NCBI GenBank assembly: GCA_022564935.1
Contig: JADFKM010000048.1
Span: forward strand, 1-15,170
Origin: Candidatus Dadabacteria bacterium
Lineage (GTDB): Bacteria; Desulfobacterota_D; UBA1144; Nemesobacterales; JADFKM01
Length of the DNA stretch: 15,170 nucleotides
Direction: 5' to 3'
Of the stretch, positions 8,052-14,938 are shown one piece after another (position 1 is the first letter of the stretch; the number at the start of each line of letters is the position of its first letter). Both the position numbers and the translations under genes were made by a program. The notes under the pieces are model-generated. The model saw only the letters and a program-made list of their open reading frames with translations, had not been told where the DNA came from and searched no databases.

Positions 8052-8079
8052 TTGACAAATTCTTTAGGACAAATATGTT
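8052..8079 (+). promoter_or_regulatory. groESL sigma-70-type promoter
   Basis: A perfect -35 hexamer TTGACA (8052-8057) is followed after 16 bases by TATGTT (8074-8079), which matches the -10 consensus at four of six positions. The predicted transcription start, near 8086, falls inside the CIRCE operator just downstream, as expected for a repressible chaperonin promoter. Confidence 0.75.
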
Positions 8080-8084
8080 ATTAG

Positions 8085-8109
8085 TAGCACTCGGTGGTAT
8101 AGAGTGCTA
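8085..8109 (+). promoter_or_regulatory. CIRCE operator (HrcA binding site)
   Basis: TAGCACTC (8085-8092), nine bases, then GAGTGCTA (8102-8109) match the CIRCE inverted repeat TTAGCACTC-N9-GAGTGCTAA, lacking only the outermost T/A pair. CIRCE is bound by the HrcA repressor, which is inactivated when GroEL is titrated by unfolded protein. The site covers the predicted start of transcription of groESL, 37 bases before the groES ATG. hrcA itself is not in the window. Confidence 0.93.
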
Positions 8110-8145
8110 TTTTTTATCCCATTCTACTCAGGAGGTATAAGGGTG

Positions 8146-8433
8146 ATGAAGGTCAGACCGCTTCACGATAAGATTTTGCTTGAAAGAATTGAGGCTTCTC
8201 AAAAAACAAAGGGTGGAATTATCATACCTGAAACCGCAAAAGAAAAGCCTCAGGAAGGTAAAGTCGTGTCTGTCGGCAAGGGGCGAGTCGGAGATGATGG
8301 AAAAATTGTGCCACTAGAGGTCAAGAAGGGCGACAAGGTGTTGTTCAGCAAATACGGCGGTACGGAAATAACTCTCGAAGGTGATGATTACGTTATCCTC
8401 GATGAAAATGAAGTGCTTGCTATAATCGAATAA
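8146..8433 (+). CDS. groES: Co-chaperonin GroES
   Basis: GroES is the seven-subunit lid of the chaperonin, binding GroEL in the cytoplasm in the presence of ATP. The 95-residue length is standard. The N-terminal beta strand MKVRPLHDKILLERIE, the mobile loop around SQKTKGGIIIPETAKEKPQEG (about residues 17-37) and GDKVLFSKYGGTEI are all conserved. The frame is open upstream to 8104, but the ATG at 8146, 9 bases after AGGAGGT (8130-8136), gives the family start. A GTG directly before this ATG is an alternative that would add one residue. It is the first gene of the CIRCE-controlled groES-groEL operon. Confidence 0.98.
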   Translation: MKVRPLHDKILLERIEASQKTKGGIIIPETAKEKPQEGKVVSVGKGRVGDDGKIVPLEVKKGDKVLFSKYGGTEITLEGDDYVILDENEVLAIIE

Positions 8434-8452
8434 AACAAGGAGGTATTAGCAG

Positions 8453-10105
8453 ATGGCTGCTAAACAAATTGCATTTGGTTCTGAGGCGAGAGATTCAATT
8501 TTAAAAGGCATTGAGCAGTTATCAAACGCCGTTAAGGCAACGTTGGGTCCAAGGGGAAGGAACGTATTGATCGAGAAGAGCTTCGGCGCCCCGGTTGTGA
8601 CCAAGGACGGAGTAACGGTGGCTAAAGAGATAGAGCTCGAAGATAGATACGAGAATATGGGCGCTCAGATGGTAAAAGAGGTAGCTTCGAAGACAAGCGA
8701 CGTGGCTGGGGACGGCACTACGACTGCGACCCTTCTTGCACAGGGAATTTTTAAAGAGGGCATAAAGCTCGTGGCAGCCGGTCATGACCCCATGAAGCTG
8801 AAAAGGGGTATCGACAAATCTGTTGTAGTCGTGGTCGACACTATCAGAAAACTCAGCAAGCAGGTCAAGGGGAGAACAGAGATTGCTCAGGTGGCCACAA
8901 TATCGGCAAACGGTGATGAAGACATTGGAAACATCATTGCGGATGCAATGGAGAAGGTCGGTAAGGACGGCGTTATTACCGTCGAGGAAGGCAAGATCCT
9001 TGAAACTACGATGGAAGTGGTTGAGGGTATGCAGTTCGACAGGGGCTATCTTTCCCCATATTTCGTTACCGAGACCGAAAAGATGATTGTAGAGATGGAA
9101 GATCCCCTCGTGCTTCTCTATGATAAAAAGATCGCCAACATGAAAGACCTCGTTCCACTGCTCGAAGAGGTAGCAAGGAGCCAGAAGCCTATTCTGATAG
9201 TTTCAGAGGACGTTGAGGGGGAAGCCCTTGCCACACTGGTCGTCAATAGAATCAGGGGAACCCTGAAGTGCGCCGCGGTTAAGGCCCCGGGGTTTGGAGA
9301 CAGGCGTAAGGCGATGATTGAGGACTTAGCGGTACTCACAGGCGGCACCGTCATATCGGAAGAGGCGGGAATGAAGCTTGAAGATGCCAACCTTAAATCA
9401 ATGGGTACAGCGAAAAAAGTGGTAATAGACAAGGAAAATACCACAATTATCGGGGGGGGCGGCAAAAAAGCCGACATCGAAGCGAGAATCAGGCAGTTAA
9501 AGTCCCAGATCGATGAGGCTACCGGTGAGTACGACAGGGAGAAGCTCCAGGAGAGACTCGCCAAGCTTGCCGGCGGCGTTTCGGTGGTCAAAGTGGGCGC
9601 CGCTACTGAAACTGAGATGAAGGAGAAGAAAGCCAGGGTTGAGGATGCCTTGAACGCGACAAGAGCGGCGGTGGAAGAGGGCATAGTGCCCGGAGGCGGG
9701 GTTGCTCTGATAAGAGCCATTACTCCGCTTTTGGAATTTGATACGGGCGATGATGAGGAGAAGGCCGGTGTCAACATAGTACGGCGTGTGCTCGAAGATC
9801 CCTTAAGGGGCATTGCTTCAAATGCCGGATGGGACGGTTCGATCGTTGTAGAGAAGGTAAAAGAGAGCAAAGGCTCAATCGGTTTTGACGCAGCCGCACT
9901 GAAGTACTGCGACCTTGTGGAGGCCGGGATCGTCGACCCGACAAAGGTATGCCGCTCGGCGCTTCAAAATGCAGCCAGCGTCGCCGGACTCCTGTTGACT
10001 ACAGAAGCCCTTGTAGCTGAAAAGCCCTCCGAAGAGGGCGCCGGTATGCCCGGTGGAATGCCCGGCGGTGGTGGAGGTATGCCGGGCGGAATGGGCGGAT
10101 TTTAA
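8453..10105 (+). CDS. groEL: Chaperonin GroEL
   Basis: GroEL forms the double-ring, 14-subunit folding chamber in the cytoplasm and hydrolyses ATP to drive folding of client proteins. At 550 residues it is full length. Signatures include the N-terminal [18 protein letters not shown], the ATP-site loop [15 protein letters not shown], the apical region ending in [13 protein letters not shown], the family motif [18 protein letters not shown], and a C-terminal Gly-Gly-Met-rich tail ([20 protein letters not shown] then Phe) typical of class I chaperonins. AAGGAGGT (8437-8444) lies 8 bases before the ATG, and 19 bases separate it from groES. A strong terminator follows 20 bases after the stop. The sequence shows no lesion or unusual insert. 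Confidence 0.99.
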   Translation: MAAKQIAFGSEARDSILKGIEQLSNAVKATLGPRGRNVLIEKSFGAPVVTKDGVTVAKEIELEDRYENMGAQMVKEVASKTSDVAGDGTTTATLLAQGIFKEGIKLVAAGHDPMKLKRGIDKSVVVVVDTIRKLSKQVKGRTEIAQVATISANGDEDIGNIIADAMEKVGKDGVITVEEGKILETTMEVVEGMQFDRGYLSPYFVTETEKMIVEMEDPLVLLYDKKIANMKDLVPLLEEVARSQKPILIVSEDVEGEALATLVVNRIRGTLKCAAVKAPGFGDRRKAMIEDLAVLTGGTVISEEAGMKLEDANLKSMGTAKKVVIDKENTTIIGGGGKKADIEARIRQLKSQIDEATGEYDREKLQERLAKLAGGVSVVKVGAATETEMKEKKARVEDALNATRAAVEEGIVPGGGVALIRAITPLLEFDTGDDEEKAGVNIVRRVLEDPLRGIASNAGWDGSIVVEKVKESKGSIGFDAAALKYCDLVEAGIVDPTKVCRSALQNAASVAGLLLTTEALVAEKPSEEGAGMPGGMPGGGGGMPGGMGGF

Positions 10106-10124
10106 ATTAAACACGAACCGAGAG

Positions 10125-10152
10125 GGGAGGGTGGTAAATACACCACCCTCCC
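10125..10152 (+). terminator. Intrinsic terminator after groEL
   Basis: An 11-base perfect stem, GGGAGGGTGGT (10125-10135) with ACCACCCTCCC (10142-10152), closes a six-base loop. A moderately T-rich tail (AGTCTTACTTTTG) follows. Position and strength suit the end of the groESL transcript. Confidence 0.85.
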
Positions 10153-10293
10153 AGTCTTACTTTTGACGCACTTCCCTTTTTTTAGTTACCATTTAATTTA
10201 TTTTCGTTTATCAGGGTACATGCGCTGATTCATGTTCAGCAGCATTGTATGAGCGGGGGAATGTGCTTGAGCTTTTTAATATAAAGAGTGGTG

Positions 10294-10313
10294 AAAAACC
10301 GGGTCTTAACCCG
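10294..10313 (-). terminator. Intrinsic terminator overlapping the cofC stop codon
   Basis: Read on the minus strand, CGGGT, loop TAAG, ACCCG (10313-10300) is followed by GTTTTTC. The loop contains the cofC TAA stop codon. The stem is only five pairs but GC-rich and is followed by a proper T-run, so it probably ends the cofC transcript before it meets groESL. Confidence 0.6.
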
Positions 10314-10989
10314 TGAGCTTCAATTTCTCTACCCTGTCTGCGATGCCGAGCTTGCGAAGGGCAACGAGCGTGTTGGAGCTCCGAGCATCGTTCATATTGT
10401 AATATGTAACCAGGGCTCTCAAATCTTCAGGCTCGTCTACGTCGAGTCCGATTCGGGGGTTTTCTATTACGCTGTAGGGAATTTCAAACCTTTTTGCGTC
10501 TTCGATGTGCTTTCTCAGGCTGTCGCGGCCGAACTGGGAGCGGATTACGTTTGGAGGAGTTTGCAGGATTGCGTTCGTGCCGAATCTGTCCCTTGAAGGG
10601 ACGATGATAACTGAGGGTTGTGGGAGCGGTCTATCCAAAATGAAGTCAATATCCAGTGGTGTGATTAATGGAATATCGCCCGGGATCCTGAGTACTGAAG
10701 TTGCTCCCATTTCAGCGCAGATAAGCGATGCTTCATCTACGGAGGCGCTTTCTCCCCTCTGGTCTTTTTCGATTATAAGGTCGAATCCGAGCTCTTTTGA
10801 GAGCTCGCAGACCCTTTCGTCTATAGTTACTACAAGGCAGCGTTCGGGAAGCTCCGAGCGTTTTAAGGCGCCGAGCATATCTCTCAGCATGGCCAGGACG
10901 AGCTCCTTCCTCTCAGCCCCGGTAAGGAAGCCCGACATCCTATCCTTCGCCTTGGTTAAGTCTTTTACGGGAACAATAACGAATTTCAT
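10306..10989 (-). CDS. cofC: Phospholactate/phosphoenolpyruvate guanylyltransferase (CofC/FbiD), F420 pathway
   Basis: CofC (FbiD in actinobacteria) transfers GMP from GTP to 2-phospholactate or phosphoenolpyruvate, making the activated side-chain precursor of coenzyme F420. The 227-residue protein has the MobA-like nucleotidyltransferase pattern: N-terminal FVIVPVKDLTKAKDRMSGFL, RIPGDIPLIT (101-110) with its metal-binding Asp105, PSRDRFGTNAIL (131-142), FGRDSLRKHI (153-162) and LDVDEPEDL (182-190). No clear Shine-Dalgarno precedes the ATG at 10989. It stands alone: no cofD/fbiA, cofE/fbiB or cofGH/fbiC is next to it, so F420 synthesis would need unlinked genes. Its terminator overlaps the stop, converging on groESL. 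Which phosphoacid is used cannot be deduced here. Confidence 0.9.
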   Translation of the reverse strand: MKFVIVPVKDLTKAKDRMSGFLTGAERKELVLAMLRDMLGALKRSELPERCLVVTIDERVCELSKELGFDLIIEKDQRGESASVDEASLICAEMGATSVLRIPGDIPLITPLDIDFILDRPLPQPSVIIVPSRDRFGTNAILQTPPNVIRSQFGRDSLRKHIEDAKRFEIPYSVIENPRIGLDVDEPEDLRALVTYYNMNDARSSNTLVALRKLGIADRVEKLKLTG

Positions 10990-11447
10990 GAACTTATATT
11001 TTATGGGGTTTTGAGATTGGGATCCTGACCGTGTACTCCGATGTTAAGGGTTAAATTTCTCTAATATAGATACTTAGCAGATGCCCAAATTCACCGACTT
11101 AACTGTCTTGGGCATACCTCTAATATTAGCGATATGTGAGCTTACCCGGAAATAATATAATATAACATGATAATAAGCGAAGGATTCGATTACTCGATTT
11201 GCGCTGATTAAATAATCATTTTCCTGCGCTCACTTTTAAAAGGTCATTCGGTCTATGTTCATAGGCGAAGGGGTTTAATGGAGTTGGTAAGTTGTATTTA
11301 CGTGTGAGTGCATGTCTAATAAAAATTCGAATCCACTACCTGCCTTTTCGCGCTCACAAGCATGCGCCCTAAGAGCGCATGCTTGTTTATATCGGAACGT
11401 CTATTACATCGCGGCAAAAACACAACACAGATGGCTCGATAGACTGG
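10990..11447. other. Intergenic region between cofC and the CMD-domain gene
   Basis: No credible gene is seen in this AT-rich stretch. It contains an inverted repeat ATGCCCAA/TTGGGCAT (11081-11088 and 11108-11115, 19-base loop) and the 12-base perfect hairpin listed separately. A TATATT is present on the minus strand upstream of cofC, without a good -35 partner at usual spacing. A plus-strand frame at 11312-11575 runs antisense into the CMD gene and has no family features. Confidence 0.4.
11356..11386. terminator. 12-base perfect hairpin, possible terminator
   Basis: ACAAGCATGCGC (11356-11367) and GCGCATGCTTGT (11375-11386) pair perfectly around a 7-base loop. It lies about 60 bases beyond the stop of the minus-strand CMD gene, but the T-rich tail (TTTATAT) is on the plus-strand side. 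It could therefore end a plus-strand transcript, act from both sides, or be a protein-binding site. Confidence 0.5.
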
Positions 11448-12239
11448 TCAGCAGCCGCATTCAATGTCGCTTGTATCTTCTTTTAGGTTTTGCTGAACGG
11501 CATCTTCCATTTTATCGGAGCTGTCTGATGAAGCGGAGCCGGCGGATTTGGCCCCTCCTGAGTTCACATCCTTGAGGGTTTCCATCGATATTCCCGTATG
11601 GGCGTAGCAGGCGCCTGCCGCCATGACCATGGCCACGTTGATGGCCTCAGCGACCTGCTCGCGGCTGACTCCGAAATCCACTGCGTCCTTCGCGCAACCC
11701 CTGATGCACCACGGACACCGGGTCATATGCGCGCAGGCAAGTCCGATGATCGCCCTCTTCATTGTTTTACTCAGGGCTCCGTCCTGAAACACTTTGCTGT
11801 GGAAATCCATGAACGGCTTCGAAATAGGTCCGCTTGCCTCCCTGAACTCCCCAATCTCCTTGGTGATGTTCTTCTTGAAGAAATGGCCTTCGGTTATAGG
11901 CTCGTCATTTTTCAGGGCGTCGTATGTTTCGAAAGCAATGTTGGAGTATGCGAAAGGCGCGCCCATGGCAAACCTCATACCCACGTAGATTGCCTCCACT
12001 ATCTCCTCGTCCGAGGCTCCTGCGTGCTTTGAAGTCTTTACTCGCCCCCTTATACAGTAAGGACATCTCGTTATGTGAGAGCCGGCCACTGCGATCAGCT
12101 CTTTTTCCTTTTTACTCAAAGCCCCGTCAGCGAAGACAGCGTCGTGGAACGTCTGCCACCCCTCGTGAAGCTCCGGCTTGATCTTTTTGAGCAAGCCGAT
12201 TTCATCCCTTATGTTGCTTTTAAACATATACTCTGACAT
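11448..12239 (-). CDS. Tandem carboxymuconolactone decarboxylase / AhpD-like protein
   Basis: The 263 residues hold two carboxymuconolactone decarboxylase (CMD) domains, about 20-110 and 135-225, each with a CxxC pair: HITRCPYCIRG (Cys59, Cys62) and HMTRCPWCIRG (Cys175, Cys178). In AhpD-type proteins the CxxC works as a thiol redox centre. The His normally four residues after the second Cys is replaced here by Arg66 in the first domain and Cys182 in the second. A Ser/Asp/Glu-rich tail follows domain two and ends in ECGC, adding two more cysteines. The ATG at 12239 is preceded by AAGGAGGT at 9 bases. It lies 72 bases downstream of a tetR gene on the same strand and is probably cotranscribed with it. 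A thiol-redox or hydroperoxide-related role is likely; the exact reaction is unknown. Confidence 0.9.
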   Translation of the reverse strand: MSEYMFKSNIRDEIGLLKKIKPELHEGWQTFHDAVFADGALSKKEKELIAVAGSHITRCPYCIRGRVKTSKHAGASDEEIVEAIYVGMRFAMGAPFAYSNIAFETYDALKNDEPITEGHFFKKNITKEIGEFREASGPISKPFMDFHSKVFQDGALSKTMKRAIIGLACAHMTRCPWCIRGCAKDAVDFGVSREQVAEAINVAMVMAAGACYAHTGISMETLKDVNSGGAKSAGSASSDSSDKMEDAVQQNLKEDTSDIECGC

Positions 12240-12311
12240 ATGTTTTTACCTCCTTTATTTTTTCTATTTTGTTATCGCATTTTTATCTGCCCAAAAATAA
12301 TGATTGATTTC

Positions 12312-12899
12312 TTAAATCGGCTCTAGCAGCTTCATAATAGAATGAATTCTACTGGAAAGCGGCTCAGGCGTTTTATATGTCTTTACCATCATTATCGCGC
12401 CTTCCAGATGACAGAGCAGCAGCGATGCTATGTGTTGCGGGTCGATGTCGCTTCGGAACTCGCCTCTTTTTATCCCCTCTGCTATACATGACTCCAAAAC
12501 ACTCTCCCAGTTTTGAAAAAAAACGCTTAACCGAGAGCGAAACCCCTCGTTTACGTCGCTCATTTCGATCGCCAGGTTGCCGAAAGGACATCCCCGCTCA
12601 CAATTCAGGCTTTCGTGGTAATCGGAAATCTTCTTATAAAACCTTTTGAGCCTGGATTTGGGGGAGATGGAGCCATCGAGCAGGGTATAGTTGATTATTT
12701 CTTCTTCAAACTGCTCTATTCGTGAGTCAAGAGCTATGAGAGCGAGTTCTTCTTTGCTCTTAAAATGGTAGTAGAAATTGCTTTTCTTTACTCCCGTTTT
12801 GTCGAGTATATTATCGACTGTTGTAGTATGGTAACCCTTTTGGTGGATCAGGTCAGTGGCCGCTTCGATAAGTTTAGCTTTGTTTCCCATCTGTCTCAT
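12312..12899 (-). CDS. TetR family transcriptional regulator (YxaF/LmrA-like C-terminus)
   Basis: This 195-residue protein has the TetR-type helix-turn-helix near its N-terminus (IEAATDLIHQKGYHTTTVDNI, then GVKKSNFYYHFKSKEELAL, about 11-55). The C-terminal ligand domain contains NCERGCPFGNLAIEM (99-113), a block typical of the YxaF/LmrA-like group. Cys100 and Cys104 are close together and might sense thiol-reactive compounds, which would suit control of the redox-type gene downstream; this is inference. The ATG at 12899 has GGGAG 11 bases upstream; a second ATG three codons later is also possible. A consensus promoter and a palindromic operator lie about 160-210 bases upstream, pointing to autoregulation. 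The start directly abuts the stop of a 36-codon leader ORF built from decayed copies of its own 5' end. Confidence 0.93.
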   Translation of the reverse strand: MRQMGNKAKLIEAATDLIHQKGYHTTTVDNILDKTGVKKSNFYYHFKSKEELALIALDSRIEQFEEEIINYTLLDGSISPKSRLKRFYKKISDYHESLNCERGCPFGNLAIEMSDVNEGFRSRLSVFFQNWESVLESCIAEGIKRGEFRSDIDPQHIASLLLCHLEGAIMMVKTYKTPEPLSSRIHSIMKLLEPI

Positions 12900-13010
12900 C
12901 TACTTTGTTTCTCCCATCGGTGTGCCGTCAATTTTAGTTTGCCGCCCGCCCGCCTCATCTTTTCCATTGTTTCTCTCAGGTGCTTCGAATAATTTAGTTT
13001 TGCTGCCCAT
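12858..13010 (-). repeat. Three degenerate ~60-base tandem copies spanning the tetR start
   Basis: On the minus strand, three similar blocks begin at 13007, 12946 and 12887, a pitch of 59-61 bases. The third is the tetR coding sequence itself. Copies one and three share ATGGG.A.CAAA.CTAAA and then TCGAAGC, with 6 mismatches in 29 bases, and encode MGSKTKLFEA and MGNKAKLIEA. Copies one and two share CAAACTAAA-like, GCAC-CC-like, GAGAAACAA and AGATGAG stretches with small indels. The pattern suggests old tandem duplication of the tetR 5' end. Confidence 0.7.
12900..13010 (-). CDS. Possible 36-residue leader ORF upstream of tetR
   Basis: An ATG at 13010, preceded by a purine-rich GAGATGGGGATC stretch, opens a 36-codon frame starting MGSKTKLFEAPERNNGKDEA and ending with a TAG (12902-12900) that directly touches the tetR ATG. 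Its first ten residues match the first ten residues of TetR counted from its second methionine at six to seven positions. It falls within the transcript expected from the upstream consensus promoter, so if translated it would be coupled to tetR. No independent evidence of translation exists; it may only be a decayed duplicate. Confidence 0.35.
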   Translation of the reverse strand: MGSKTKLFEAPERNNGKDEAGGRQTKIDGTPMGETK

Positions 13011-13057
13011 GATCCCCATCTCTTTCGATACTCGACATCGCTATTCTGCCCGGAGCT

Positions 13058-13083
13058 ATTAGGTCTGACCGGTCAGTCCTAAT
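13058..13083 (-). promoter_or_regulatory. Palindromic operator, probably for the TetR regulator
   Basis: A 26-base palindrome centred between 13070 and 13071 has a perfect core CTGACCGGTCAG (13065-13076) and outer arms ATTAGG/CCTAAT; only the T/T pair at 13064 and 13077 fails. Size and a GACCGGTC-type core suit a TetR-family operator. It begins inside the -10 hexamer and covers the predicted transcription start, so a bound repressor would block the promoter. Confidence 0.8.
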
Positions 13084-13110
13084 TATAATTGAATACGGAG
13101 TTCTTGTCAA
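13082..13110 (-). promoter_or_regulatory. Consensus sigma-70 promoter for the tetR-CMD operon
   Basis: On the minus strand TTGACA (13110-13105), exactly 17 bases, then TATAAT (13087-13082) is a perfect match to the sigma-70 consensus. It points toward the leader ORF, tetR and the CMD gene. Such a strong promoter fits tight control by the overlapping operator. Confidence 0.88.
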
Positions 13111-13250
13111 GCGAATATTTCATCTTTGAGCCGGTTTTTATATTTGTTGTAGCATTGATTTCCAGGTTGATATATGCTAGCCAAAATTGAAATACCACGG
13201 TGTGTTAGTTAAGTTATCACCGGAAAGCCGAGCATCGACGGTTCATTTCA

Positions 13251-14615
13251 ATGACAGCACCCCACAACCTCGGATGGATCTCAAATGATAATATGGCCCT
13301 TCTCACCGACCTCTACGAGTTCACTATGGCCTACAGCTATTTCCGCTCTGGAAAGAACGAGCATGCGACCTTCGAGCTGTTTGTCCGCGAGTTGCCTCAG
13401 GATAGGTCTTTTCTGGTTTCAGCGGGTCTCGAGCAGATACTCTATTACCTTGAAAATATAAGTTTTGGTGAGGAAAGCCTCGATTATCTGGGTACCTTGG
13501 GCCTTTTCGACACGGAATTTCTAGATTATCTCGGCAGCTTTAAGTTCACGGGCACCGTTTACGCCATCCCCGAGGGTGAAATCTACTTTCCACCCGAGCC
13601 GGTCATTATGGTGTCCGCCCCCAGAATTGAGGCTCAAATCGTTGAGACCTTCCTGCTGAACACCTTTAATTTTCAATCCCTCGTAGCTTCAAAGGCCGCC
13701 CGGATTGTTCTCGCCGCAGACGGTAGGGGCGTCGTGGATTTTTCGCTTCGCAGGGACCACGGTGCCGATGCGGCGGTTAAGGCGGCCCGCGCCTCTTATA
13801 TCGCCGGCTGCTTGGGGACGTCCAATGTGCTTGCAGGAATGTTTTTCGATATCCCGGTGTTTGGAACTATGGCTCATTCATACGTTATGTCCTTCGTGTC
13901 TGAAATTGAAGCGTTCAGAAGGTTTGTCAAAGATTATCCGAAGAACTCCGTTCTGCTTATAGATACTTACGATACTATAGGGGGTGCGAAAAACGCCATT
14001 AAAGTAGGAAAGGAGATGAAAAAAGCGGGCAGGAAGCTCCAAGGACTAAGGTTAGATTCCGGTGATTTAGCGTTACTGAGCAAAAAAGTGAGGGGAATGC
14101 TTGACGGTGATGGGCTGGGGTATGTGAAGATTATGGCAAGTGGGGATTTAAACGAATATCGAATCCAAGACCTCGTTAAAGGGGAAGCGCCGATCGATAC
14201 GTTCGGCGTCGGGACTGAGATGGGCACGTCAAGAGACTCGCCTGCTCTGGGGGGGATTTATAAGCTCTCATGCGACAACTTGGGCCCCAGGATGAAGCTC
14301 TCTTGTGGAAAGGCAACGCTACCGGGCAAGAAGGTATTATACAGGTGCATGGATACCGAAGGGATGTATTGGAAGGACCTTATAGCCACTTGGGATGAGA
14401 AGGTCGACCTTCCTGACGGCTACAAGGTTTTGGAGAGGGTGATGGAAAACGGAAGCATTACCAGCGACGTACCGTCTATAACTGTGATAAGGCGAAGGTT
14501 TTTGGGAAATATGGAGAAGATTCCAGCTTTGTTGAAGGACATTAATAATCCCGGCAGCTATAGCGTGGAGATAAGTGAGAATCTATCAAGGAAAGCTGAA
14601 GGACACTTGGGTTAA
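13251..14615 (+). CDS. pncB: Nicotinate phosphoribosyltransferase
   Basis: The enzyme makes nicotinate mononucleotide from nicotinate and PRPP with ATP hydrolysis, the entry step of Preiss-Handler NAD salvage, in the cytoplasm. The 454-residue protein carries the family blocks [15 protein letters not shown] (17-31), [19 protein letters not shown] (44-62), [11 protein letters not shown] (161-171), [11 protein letters not shown] with the presumed phosphorylated His209, [16 protein letters not shown] in the PRPP/phosphate region, and [19 protein letters not shown] near the C-terminal part. No clear Shine-Dalgarno precedes the ATG at 13251. The next in-frame ATG at 13293 would remove part of the N-terminus just before the conserved LLTDLYEF. 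It is transcribed divergently from the tetR operon with about 140 bases between the promoter of the latter and its start. No recognised terminator follows immediately. Confidence 0.95.
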   Translation: MTAPHNLGWISNDNMALLTDLYEFTMAYSYFRSGKNEHATFELFVRELPQDRSFLVSAGLEQILYYLENISFGEESLDYLGTLGLFDTEFLDYLGSFKFTGTVYAIPEGEIYFPPEPVIMVSAPRIEAQIVETFLLNTFNFQSLVASKAARIVLAADGRGVVDFSLRRDHGADAAVKAARASYIAGCLGTSNVLAGMFFDIPVFGTMAHSYVMSFVSEIEAFRRFVKDYPKNSVLLIDTYDTIGGAKNAIKVGKEMKKAGRKLQGLRLDSGDLALLSKKVRGMLDGDGLGYVKIMASGDLNEYRIQDLVKGEAPIDTFGVGTEMGTSRDSPALGGIYKLSCDNLGPRMKLSCGKATLPGKKVLYRCMDTEGMYWKDLIATWDEKVDLPDGYKVLERVMENGSITSDVPSITVIRRRFLGNMEKIPALLKDINNPGSYSVEISENLSRKAEGHLG

Positions 14616-14711
14616 TTATTTAAAAATCCAATTGCCTAAAGATCCCACAAATATTAGGGAGCGAACCGAGGGGGGAAATTAATAATCACGGGTAATATCT
14701 GTTTGTATTTT

Positions 14712-14740
14712 TTGACAAAACTGTTATTAGGGGATTTAAT
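14712..14740 (+). promoter_or_regulatory. Orphan sigma-70-like promoter
   Basis: TTGACA (14712-14717), 17 bases, then TTTAAT (14735-14740, five of six matches to TATAAT) form a near-consensus promoter on the plus strand. No plus-strand gene follows within the window; the next gene is on the opposite strand. It might drive a small RNA or an antisense transcript, or be chance in AT-rich DNA. Confidence 0.5.
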
Positions 14741-14774
14741 ATATAGTGTACTTAAAGTGTGCCGAAAAGGGGTT

Positions 14775-14805
14775 GCTGAGGACATTATAAAGGTTAATGT
14801 CCAGC
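14775..14805 (+). other. Hairpin downstream of the orphan promoter
   Basis: GGACATTA (14780-14787), a 7-base loop, and TAATGTCC (14795-14802) form a perfect 8-pair stem, extendable by GCT/AGC across a two-base bulge. It begins about 28 bases after the predicted transcription start of the orphan promoter. The tail TAGTAGTTTGTTTGG is only moderately T-rich, so terminator function is uncertain; it could be part of a structured RNA. Confidence 0.45.
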
Positions 14806-14938
14806 ATAGTAGTTTGTTTGGCGAGGTCAAGAAATTTAGTGCGTTATTAATATACTATGTAATTCTCAATTAGATGAATCGGGATTATGCAACCCTTTGT
14901 AAACTAATTGATTTTTCAACATTACATGTGCTACGCAC

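Larger units (their letters stand above)
14616..14938. other. AT-rich intergenic region after pncB
   Basis: No protein gene is recognised in these 323 bases. Base composition becomes clearly more AT-rich than in the genes to the left and stays so to the window end. The stretch contains an orphan plus-strand promoter and a hairpin (listed separately). A plus-strand frame beginning at 14874 only mirrors the minus-strand aminotransferase gene. Confidence 0.5.

Noticed and set aside
9118-9870. 250-codon open frame antisense to groEL
   Set aside because: It mirrors groEL codon structure, is low-complexity (Ser/Ala/Pro-rich) and has no family features.
10505-11014. 169-codon plus-strand frame over cofC
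   Set aside because: It is entirely antisense to cofC, whose motifs are clear, and is Ser-rich with no recognisable domain.
11081-11115. Inverted repeat ATGCCCAA/TTGGGCAT upstream of cofC
   Set aside because: Eight-base arms with a 19-base loop are expected at this level by chance, and there is no promoter context.
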